Assembly: GCA_003537575.1 (NCBI GenBank)
Contig: DPRS01000052.1
Span: forward strand, 1 to 39,983
DNA length: 39,983 nucleotides
Direction: 5' to 3'
Source: Oxalobacteraceae bacterium
GTDB taxonomy: Bacteria; Pseudomonadota; Gammaproteobacteria; Burkholderiales; Burkholderiaceae_D
Part shown: piece by piece, positions 16,700 to 23,994 of the stretch
Position numbering within the stretch: position 1 is the stretch's first letter
Layout of the letters: every line of letters starts with the position of its first letter
Notes under the pieces: model-generated
Seen by the model: the letters and a program-made list of their open reading frames with translations, nothing else
Databases searched by the model: none
Told to the model about the DNA's origin: nothing
Position numbers and translations under genes: made by a program

Positions 16700-16925
16700 G
16701 CACGGTTCTGGTGCCCGCGCGCCTCTCCGGCGCGCAGTTAAACGGGAAACACGAAGCTCGACGGTTCGCGTCTTTTCGCGGAATCGGGAGTCAACGTGTG
16801 CTGCCCCCGCAACGGTAAACAAGCGTACGGCATTGCCGTATCAGCCGCTCTACAAAACCACTGTGTCACCAGGCATGGGAAGGAAAGGCGGTTCGTCTTG
16901 TCAGCCCGGATACCGGCCAGGACAG
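16700..16925 (+). ncRNA. Cobalamin (B12) riboswitch
   Basis: The conserved core of the cobalamin riboswitch is readable in order: GGTTCTGGTGCCC (16704-16716), AACGGGAAACACG, GTGTGCTGCCCCCGCAACGG (from about 16796), CCACTGTG, TGGGAAGGAAAGGCGG, and the B12 box at about 16900-16920 (TCAGCCCGGATACCGGCCAG). It lies on the plus strand 158 bases before the B12 receptor gene. Binding of adenosylcobalamin in this class lowers expression of uptake genes. Edges are approximate. Confidence 0.95.
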
Positions 16926-17082
16926 GTGAAAGTGCTGCGAACGGGGTATTTCGCGAACATGAAATGACGCCGTTGCGCATTTGCGCAATTCCTTTGTCTT
17001 TCGTTTTCAAGATTGTTCCGGCCTTTTGTTCAACCCGGCCCGCGGGGAGGCTGACCGGGGAGCTTTTCTTGAAAATGAAATC
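16926..17082 (+). promoter_or_regulatory. Riboswitch expression platform / btuB leader
   Basis: The leader between the aptamer and the receptor start contains a GCGAA/TTCGC hairpin near 16937-16960. A GC-rich stem around 17030-17060 (CCCGG with CCGGG) is followed by CTTTTCTT, which could act as a weak terminator or hide the GGGGAG tract. The mechanism (transcription or translation) cannot be settled by eye. Confidence 0.45.
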
Positions 17083-19143
17083 ATGTCTATTTCCCATTTC
17101 CGTCCGGTCGTGTTGCGCGGGTCGCCTCGCCTTTTTTGCCTGAAGCCGTTAGCCGCCGCGCTGCCGCTCCTGTATGCATCCAGCCTCTGCGCCGAACCGT
17201 CGCTCGCTCCTGTCGTTGTGACCGCCACGCGCTTTCAATCTGAAGCTGCGAGCCATCCGATCGCCGCCCAGGTCATCACGGCGGAGGATATCCGCAATAG
17301 TTCTGCTACCACGGTTTCCGAGGTGCTCAACAAGGTCGGCGGGGTGCATACCCGCATCAGCTTCACCGGCGTGCCTGACGCGCCTCTCGATCTGCGCGGC
17401 TTCGGCATGACTGGCGACCAGAATACGCTGGTGCTGCTGAACGGCCAGCGCATCTCCGAAAACGAAGGGACGCCAGCGCGCCTGTCGGCGATCCCGATCG
17501 ACTCCATCGAACGCATCGAAATCCTGCGCGGCGCCGGCGCCGTGCTGTACGGAGGCGGCGCCACCGGCGGCACCATCAATATCATCACCCGCTCGCCGGT
17601 CACGCAGGGCGTGAGCGGCAACGTGCTGGCGCTGGCGGGCAGCTACGGTCTGCGCGATGCACGCGGCTCCGTGCAGGTCGGCAGCGGCACCTGGGGCGTC
17701 AGGCTGAATGCCCAGCACTATGAAAAGGATGGCTATCGTGCCAACAACCGTGCTGAGCTGGATACCGTCAGCGGTGAGCTGCGCTTTGGCGGCCAGGATG
17801 AATTCATCTCCTTCAATTTCAGCGCCGACGACCAGAAATCGCGGCTGCCGGGCATCCGCACCGAGGCGCAACTGGCGAGCAATCCGCGCGGTGCCACCAC
17901 CCCCGACGACTTCATGAACAGCGACAGCCGGATTTACTCCCTGCGCGGGGAAAAGCGCATTGGCGACGTCACGCTGGCCCTCGATATCGGACACCGAGAA
18001 AAAGACCGGCGGTCGTTCGGCTCGATCGCCGGGGTTGGCACCAGTCTTGCCGATACGGACGTCGACGTCACCACCGTTTCTCCGCGCCTGCTGTGGAAGA
18101 GCCGCCTGGCGGGAGTCGACAACCGCCTGACCGTCGGCGTCGACTGGAGTGACTGGTCCTATACCAACCGGACCGTGGCAACGGGCTGGCTATCCAGTCA
18201 AAACGAAGTCGGGAATCAGGAAAACCGCGCTATCTACTTCCGCGACGAAATGCTGTTCGCCACCGGCACCCGCCTGAGTCTGGGCGCGCGCCGTGAAATC
18301 GTCGAACAGGACGATGCCGACAGCATCACGCCTCGCCCGCGGACTTCGGTCAAGCATCGCCTGCTGGCGCACGAGCTGTCCCTGCAGCAGGAGCTCGGCG
18401 CGGGCTATTCCGCCTACGGCCGCGTCGGCAAGAGTTTTCGCGTGGCGACGATCGATGAAAATCGCTGTCAGTTCGCCCCTTGCGCACCGGGCTTGCTCAA
18501 GCCGCAGAGATCCAGCGACCGCGAAATCGGCATGCAATGGAGCGGCAAGGGGACGAGCCTGCGTGCCGGCCTGTTCGACATGGATATCAAGGACGAGATC
18601 CATTACAACGCCTACAGCGGCAACAACTCGAACCTGTCGCCGACCCGGCGTCGCGGCCTCGCGCTGGAAGGTAAGCTGGCCATCGGCAAGTCGGTGGATC
18701 TGGCCGCCCACTATACCCGAACCCAGTCCCGCTTCCGTAGCGGCACATTTACCGGCTTCGACGGCGATCTCGGCTTTGCGCCATTCAATGCAAATGTCGC
18801 CGGCAAGGACGTGCCGCTGGTGCCGAAGGATCGCCTCGGCCTCAATCTCGGCTGGCAGGCAACGGCCGCCACGCGCCTGGCTTTCAACGTAACTTATGTC
18901 GGCAGCCAGCGCTACGACAATGACCAGGCCAACCGCTTCCGCCGCATGCCCGGCTACACGGTGAGCGATCTCAAGATCAGCCATGACATCGGGGCGTGGC
19001 GCCTGGCGGCCGGCGTCAATAATCTGTTCGACAAGACGTATTATTCCTACGCCGTCACCAACGTATCGGCAACGCCGTCGCGCTTCAATGCCTATCCCGA
19101 AGAGCGGCGCAACGGCTATGTAAGCGCCGAATATCGCTTCTGA
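17083..19143 (+). CDS. btuB: TonB-dependent vitamin B12 receptor (BtuB-like)
   Basis: A 686-residue outer-membrane receptor. A signal peptide (about residues 1-36, ending SLCA-EPS) is followed by a TonB box VVVTATRF, a plug domain (to about 170) with EVLNKVGGVH, RGAGAVLYGGGATGGTINI, then a beta-barrel ending in Phe (AEYRF), as outer membrane proteins do. The riboswitch and btuC-btuD neighbours indicate cobalamin as ligand. The ATG at 17083 is chosen over an in-frame position at 16981 because it gives the signal peptide directly; the SD is weak. Transport energy would come from TonB-ExbBD encoded elsewhere. Confidence 0.9.
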   Translation: MSISHFRPVVLRGSPRLFCLKPLAAALPLLYASSLCAEPSLAPVVVTATRFQSEAASHPIAAQVITAEDIRNSSATTVSEVLNKVGGVHTRISFTGVPDAPLDLRGFGMTGDQNTLVLLNGQRISENEGTPARLSAIPIDSIERIEILRGAGAVLYGGGATGGTINIITRSPVTQGVSGNVLALAGSYGLRDARGSVQVGSGTWGVRLNAQHYEKDGYRANNRAELDTVSGELRFGGQDEFISFNFSADDQKSRLPGIRTEAQLASNPRGATTPDDFMNSDSRIYSLRGEKRIGDVTLALDIGHREKDRRSFGSIAGVGTSLADTDVDVTTVSPRLLWKSRLAGVDNRLTVGVDWSDWSYTNRTVATGWLSSQNEVGNQENRAIYFRDEMLFATGTRLSLGARREIVEQDDADSITPRPRTSVKHRLLAHELSLQQELGAGYSAYGRVGKSFRVATIDENRCQFAPCAPGLLKPQRSSDREIGMQWSGKGTSLRAGLFDMDIKDEIHYNAYSGNNSNLSPTRRRGLALEGKLAIGKSVDLAAHYTRTQSRFRSGTFTGFDGDLGFAPFNANVAGKDVPLVPKDRLGLNLGWQATAATRLAFNVTYVGSQRYDNDQANRFRRMPGYTVSDLKISHDIGAWRLAAGVNNLFDKTYYSYAVTNVSATPSRFNAYPEERRNGYVSAEYRF

Positions 19144-19152
19144 CCCTGAACT

Positions 19153-19193
19153 CCTGGGCTGCCGGCACGCTGCACGGAGCCGGCGGCGCCAGG
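19153..19193 (+). promoter_or_regulatory. Long GC-rich hairpin between btuB and btuC
   Basis: CCTGGGCTGCCGGC (from 19153) pairs with GCCGGCGGCGCCAGG (to 19193) with one mismatch/bulge and a 12-base loop. The T-run comes 12 bases later rather than at the stem base, so it is a poor terminator. It may protect the btuB message or lower expression of btuCD relative to the receptor. Confidence 0.45.
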
Positions 19194-19222
19194 ATCTGCA
19201 GGACTGAATTTTTAGCCAAATC

Positions 19223-20203
19223 ATGAGAAAAGCTTTCTTCATCCTGTGCTGCCTGCTGTTGCTCGGGCTGGCGACGCTGGCTCTGGCAGTCGCCTGCGGC
19301 AGCAGCGGTTGCCGCGCCGGCTGGGAGAGCGATGACATTTTCTGGCAATTGCGCCTGCCGCGCGCGCTGGCGGCGTTCGCGGTCGGCGGCCTGCTGGCCT
19401 TGTCCGGCGCCTTGCTGCAGCTGCTGTTGCGCAATCCGCTGGCCGACCCCTATGTGCTGGGCGTGTCGGGCGGCGCCGCCGCCGGCGCGCTGGGCATGCT
19501 GCTGCTGGCGCCGGCTGTGCCGCTGTTGTGGGGCTTGCAATGGAGCGTGCAGTTGGGTGCATTGGCCGGAGCGCTGCTGGCGACCGGGTTGCTGTTCGGC
19601 CTGGCGCGCGGCGCCTTGCTGCGCCTGGAAAGGCGCGGCAGCGAAGGTGGCGTGCGCCTGATCCTGACCGGAGTGATGCTGGCTGCCGGCTTCGGCGCCT
19701 TGCTGACCCTGATTCTGTCGCTGGCGCCCGACACTACCTTGCGCGGCATGGTGTTCTGGCTGATGGGTGACCTGGAAAACGCCCGCTGGCAAGGCCCGGC
19801 CTGGGTGGTGCTGGCGTTGTCCTTCGCCTGGGCCCTGTGCAATGCAGCGCGCCTGAACGTGCTGGCGCACGGTGACGCCGCCGCCCAGTTGCTGGGGGTG
19901 CGGGTGGTGCGCCTGCGCGCGGCGGCGCTGCTGGTGGCGTCGCTCGCCACGGCGGCCGCGGTCGCCGTGGCCGGCACCATCGGCTTCATCGGCCTGGTGG
20001 TGCCGCATGCCTTGCGCCTGTCGATCGGCAATGATCAGCGCCTGCTGCTGCCGGCATCGGCGCTGGCCGGCGGCATTGCGCTCACGCTGGCCGACCTGCT
20101 GGCGCGCACGATAGCCGCACCGGTACAATTGCCGGTCGGCGTGATCACCGCCCTGGTCGGTGTGCCGGTATTCCTGATACTGCTGGGACGGGGAAGGGCA
20201 TGA
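19223..20203 (+). CDS. btuC: B12 ABC transporter permease (FecCD family)
   Basis: A 326-residue inner-membrane permease with many hydrophobic helices. FecCD family marks include RLPRALAAFAVGGLLALSGA, LRNPLADPYVLGVSGGAAAG and, near the C-terminus, GTIGFIGLVVPHALRL, the loop that contacts the ATPase. It imports cobalamin delivered by a periplasmic binding protein. It sits downstream of btuB and overlaps btuD by four bases (ATGA). FecCD proteins also carry iron siderophores; B12 specificity comes from the riboswitch and context. Confidence 0.92.
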   Translation: MRKAFFILCCLLLLGLATLALAVACGSSGCRAGWESDDIFWQLRLPRALAAFAVGGLLALSGALLQLLLRNPLADPYVLGVSGGAAAGALGMLLLAPAVPLLWGLQWSVQLGALAGALLATGLLFGLARGALLRLERRGSEGGVRLILTGVMLAAGFGALLTLILSLAPDTTLRGMVFWLMGDLENARWQGPAWVVLALSFAWALCNAARLNVLAHGDAAAQLLGVRVVRLRAAALLVASLATAAAVAVAGTIGFIGLVVPHALRLSIGNDQRLLLPASALAGGIALTLADLLARTIAAPVQLPVGVITALVGVPVFLILLGRGRA

Positions 20204-20970
20204 GCATCATGCAAACGGAACTGCGCGCTGAACACCTGGCGATCGCGCCGGGCGGGCAAAAGCTGATCGATGATTTGAACTGGCGTGTTGCGCCGGGCGA
20301 GTTCTGGTGCATCCTCGGCCAGAACGGCGTGGGCAAGACCAGCCTGCTGTATGCCTTGTGCGGACTTGAGCCCGCCGCCTCCGGCAAGATCCTGCTGAAC
20401 GAGGTGCCGCTGGCCGCATGGCCGGCCGGGGAGCTTGCCAGGAAACGCGGCTTCATGCCGCAGCAGCAAATTGACAGTTTTTCCAGCAGCGTGCTGGCCA
20501 CCGTGCTGGTCGGCCGCACCCCGCACCGCACGGGCGGCGGCTGGGATAGCGACGAGGATGTGGCGGCGGCGCAGGCGGCGCTGGCGGCGGTCGGTCTGAC
20601 GCACAAGGCGGGCATGGATGTGCTGACGCTGTCGGCCGGGCAGCGCCAGCGCGTGGCGCTGGCAGCCTTGCTGGCGCAGGATCCGGCGCTGATGCTGCTG
20701 GACGAACCGGTGGCGCACCAGGACGTTTCGCAGCAGCTGGCGATGATGCGCTTCATCCGCGAGCTGGCCGGCAGGCATGCAGTCATTTCAAGCTGCCACG
20801 ATATCGACCTGGCGGCGCGCTTCGCCACCCATGTGCTGGTGCTGGCGGAAGGTCGCTACTGGCTTGGCGCCGCAGACGAGGTGCTGACGGTCGAGATTCT
20901 TCAGCAAGCCTTCGAGTGCCGTTTCGAGCTGCAGAAAAGCGGCGGCGTGCGCAGTTTCATCCCTTATTGA
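20200..20970 (+). CDS. btuD: B12 ABC transporter ATPase
   Basis: A 256-residue ABC ATPase: Walker A GQNGVGKTSL (about residue 40), Q-loop in MPQQQ, signature LSAGQRQRVALA (about 143, Ala in place of the second Gly of LSGGQ), Walker B LMLLDEP (about 164) and H-loop SCHDIDLA. It energises BtuC. Two starts are close (20200 and 20209); 20200 overlaps the btuC stop, while the GGGAAGGG tract is better spaced to 20209. No btuF follows; a BtuF-like protein is encoded at 29735-30673. Confidence 0.92.
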   Translation: MSIMQTELRAEHLAIAPGGQKLIDDLNWRVAPGEFWCILGQNGVGKTSLLYALCGLEPAASGKILLNEVPLAAWPAGELARKRGFMPQQQIDSFSSSVLATVLVGRTPHRTGGGWDSDEDVAAAQAALAAVGLTHKAGMDVLTLSAGQRQRVALAALLAQDPALMLLDEPVAHQDVSQQLAMMRFIRELAGRHAVISSCHDIDLAARFATHVLVLAEGRYWLGAADEVLTVEILQQAFECRFELQKSGGVRSFIPY

Positions 20971-21079
20971 TTGCTTCCGCAGCGCAGCATTGCGATGTAT
21001 CCGACTTGGTGTAGTGCCTGACTATTTTGCTAGGACAATATCGTGTTTGGCGGCAATTTACGCATGCTATGATTTCGCA

Positions 21080-23944
21080 ATGATTCACCTGAGCCACCGT
21101 TTCGAAGCCAAACGCGCACTGTATGCCGTGCTCGTGCTGGCGTTGCTCTTGCTGACGCTGGTGCTGCTGCCGGTCTTCGAGGCGGGCAGGGGCATGGTAA
21201 GCTATGCGCCCCTGCATACTTCGCTGGAAGTCGTTGCCATCGCCATCGCCGCGATGGTCTTTGCGGTCGGCTGGAACACGCAGCGGCACCAGTCTTCGCA
21301 AAACACGCTGTGGCTGGCTTGCCTGTTTTTCGGCGTGGCGCTGCTGGATCTTTCGCACACGCTTTCCTACCAGGGCATGCCTGACTTCGTTACGCCGGCA
21401 GGCCCGGAAAAAGCCATCAATTTCTGGCTGGCGGGGCGCGCCATGGCGGCGATAGCCTTGCTCGCGGCTGCCCTGCTGCCGTGGGCGGCGCCTGCGCGGC
21501 TGCCGCGCCTTGCTATTTTGGCCGCAGTTCTCTTTGTCGTCGCGCTGCTGCATGTGCTGTTCCTGTACCACCCTGAAGCCGTGCCAGCCACCTTCGTGGC
21601 TGGCCAGGGACTGACCCGCTTCAAGGTCCGCTTCGAGTACGGCCTCATTGCCGCCTATCTTGCCGCCGCGGTCCTGTATCTCTGGCATTTGCGCAAGCCG
21701 CGCACGTTCAATGCCACCGGTTTGCTGGCCGCTGCGTGCGCGATGGTCATGAGCGAATTTTTCTTCACGCTCTACGCCGACGTCACCGATATCTACAACC
21801 TGTCCGGGCACGTCTACAAGATCGTCGCCTATGTCTGGCTGTACCGGGCTATCTTCGTGGAGGAGATACAGGTGCCGTATGCGCGACTCGCCGCCGCGCA
21901 GCGCAACTTGCGCGCGACCCTGGATGCATTGCCGGACATGCTGCTGGAAGTGGATGAGTCGGGCAATTGCCTGTTCATCCATGCCAGCGATGCCGACAAT
22001 CTGAGAGGATCCGTCGCATCCCTGCTGGGAAAAAATATCAGGGATGTCATGCCCGGCGAGGCGGCCACTACCTGCCTGCAGGCGATCGGCAAGGCAAAGG
22101 AGTGCGGCATCGCGCACGGCGCCCGGATCGCGCTGGAGGCGCCGGACGGCATGCGCTACTTTGAACTGTCGGTGGCGCGCAAGGATACCGACCTGATCCG
22201 CGGACAGCGGTTCGTGGTGCTGGCGCGCGATGTCACCGAACGCAAGCATCAGGACGACGTCATCCGCAAGCTTTCACTGGCGGTTTCGCAAAACCCCAAT
22301 CCGATCGTCATGACCGATCTCAAAGGGCAAATCGAGTATGTCAACGAGGCATTCACCATCACCAGCGGCTACAGCCAGGGTGAGGTGTTGGGCCGGAACT
22401 CGCGCATGCTAAAGTCCGGCAAGACGTCGCCGGCCGCCTATGCTGCCATGTGGGCCCGCCTGAACCAAGGCGAGTCCTGGCGCGGCGAGTTCATCAACCG
22501 CCGCAAAGATGGCTCGGAGTATGTCGAATTGACGCTGATTTATCCGATGCGTAACGAAGCCGGCGAGATCGTCAGTTACCTGGCGCACAAGGAAGACATC
22601 ACCGACAAGAAGAATGCGGCCGAACGCATCCAGCGCCTGTCGCACTACGACCAGCTTACCGGCTTGCCGAACCGCGTGTTGCTGGAGGAGCGATTCCGGC
22701 AATCCCTGGAGCAGGTCCGACTTCAAAAGCAGCCCTTGACCGTGGTCTGGCTGGACCTGGATAACTTCAAGGCGATCAATGAATCGCTGGGGCACGGCAT
22801 CGGCGACCTGGTGCTGCGTGAAATAGCCGAGCGGCTTCGTTCGGCGCTGCGGGACCAGGATACGCTGTCGCGGCAGTCGGGCGACGATTTCATGCTGCTG
22901 CTTCCGGGCGTGGATGAGGATGGCGCGGCGATCATCGCGACACGGCTGCTGCTCATACTGGAACAGCCGATTCTCATGGAAAAAGAGGAATTGATCATCA
23001 GCGCTTCCATCGGGCTGGCGCTTTATCCCAACGATGGCGATACGCTGGACACCTTGCTGATGTGCGCCGAATCGGCCATGTACCAGATCAAGCAGGATGG
23101 CCGCAACGGCTTCCGATTCTACGCGCCGGATATGCAGGCGCATACGGCGCGAACGCTGGCGCTGGGCAATGCGCTCAAGCATGCGCTGGCCCGAGGCGAG
23201 TTGCACCTGGTATACCAGCCGCAGCTTTCCCTGCGAACTGGCCGGATGATCGGCGCCGAAACCCTGCTGCGCTGGCGCAGCCCGCAATGGGGCGATGTTT
23301 CGCCTGCCGAGTTCGTGCCGCTGGCGGAAAGATCCGGCATGATCGTGCAGATCGGCGAGTGGGTGCTGCGCAGCGCCGCGCAGCAACTCAAGCAATGGCT
23401 TGAAACCGGCGTAGCGGACATGACGGTGGCGGTGAACCTGTCCGCGGTGCAGTTCGCGCAGCCAGACCTGGTCAGCAGCATCGTCCGGATCGTCCGGGAC
23501 GTCGGCATCAATCCCCGCCATATCGAACTGGAACTGACTGAAGCGGTGGCCTTGAAAAACCCCGAAGCGGCCGGCAAGATCATGGAAGAGCTGGGACTGC
23601 TGGGCTTTCGCTTGTCCATCGATGATTTCGGCACTGGCTATTCGTCGATGAGTTACCTCAAGCGTTTTGCTGTGGACAAGCTGAAGATCGACCAGTCATT
23701 CGTGCGCGAGGTCAGCGCCAATCCGGAAGACCAGGCCATCGTCACCGCCATCGTGCAGATGGCGCACAGCCTGGGCATGACGACGATCGCCGAAGGGGTC
23801 GAAACAGCCGAGCAGCTAGCCTTCCTGCGCGAGCGAGGCTGCGACGAGGTGCAGGGTTTCTTCTACAGCCGGCCGCTCGCCCCCGAGGTTTTCGAGACGT
23901 TTGCGCAGGAAAGGGCCGACGCGCCGATGGCGCCGGCAGCATGA
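21080..23944 (+). CDS. MASE3-PAS-PAS-GGDEF-EAL c-di-GMP protein
   Basis: A 954-residue membrane signalling protein. In order: a MASE3-like membrane sensor (residues about 10-255, with LLDLSHTLSYQGMPDF), a PAS domain (about 275-390), a second PAS/PAC (about 395-510), GGDEF (about 515-680) and EAL (about 695-945). The GGDEF motif reads SGDDF, with an intact RxxD inhibitory site (RDQD) five residues before it. The EAL domain has ETLLRW, NLSA, ELTE, IDDFGTGYSS, KIDQSFV and EGVE, so catalytic residues for c-di-GMP hydrolysis appear present. Start 21080 is taken because MIHLSHRF leads into the first helix; the reading to 20990 lacks support. Confidence 0.92.
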   Translation: MIHLSHRFEAKRALYAVLVLALLLLTLVLLPVFEAGRGMVSYAPLHTSLEVVAIAIAAMVFAVGWNTQRHQSSQNTLWLACLFFGVALLDLSHTLSYQGMPDFVTPAGPEKAINFWLAGRAMAAIALLAAALLPWAAPARLPRLAILAAVLFVVALLHVLFLYHPEAVPATFVAGQGLTRFKVRFEYGLIAAYLAAAVLYLWHLRKPRTFNATGLLAAACAMVMSEFFFTLYADVTDIYNLSGHVYKIVAYVWLYRAIFVEEIQVPYARLAAAQRNLRATLDALPDMLLEVDESGNCLFIHASDADNLRGSVASLLGKNIRDVMPGEAATTCLQAIGKAKECGIAHGARIALEAPDGMRYFELSVARKDTDLIRGQRFVVLARDVTERKHQDDVIRKLSLAVSQNPNPIVMTDLKGQIEYVNEAFTITSGYSQGEVLGRNSRMLKSGKTSPAAYAAMWARLNQGESWRGEFINRRKDGSEYVELTLIYPMRNEAGEIVSYLAHKEDITDKKNAAERIQRLSHYDQLTGLPNRVLLEERFRQSLEQVRLQKQPLTVVWLDLDNFKAINESLGHGIGDLVLREIAERLRSALRDQDTLSRQSGDDFMLLLPGVDEDGAAIIATRLLLILEQPILMEKEELIISASIGLALYPNDGDTLDTLLMCAESAMYQIKQDGRNGFRFYAPDMQAHTARTLALGNALKHALARGELHLVYQPQLSLRTGRMIGAETLLRWRSPQWGDVSPAEFVPLAERSGMIVQIGEWVLRSAAQQLKQWLETGVADMTVAVNLSAVQFAQPDLVSSIVRIVRDVGINPRHIELELTEAVALKNPEAAGKIMEELGLLGFRLSIDDFGTGYSSMSYLKRFAVDKLKIDQSFVREVSANPEDQAIVTAIVQMAHSLGMTTIAEGVETAEQLAFLRERGCDEVQGFFYSRPLAPEVFETFAQERADAPMAPAA

Positions 23945-23994
23945 CGCTCCGGCAAAGGGGTGCGCCGGCCTGCTTCTTCACATAGGCGCCGCTG

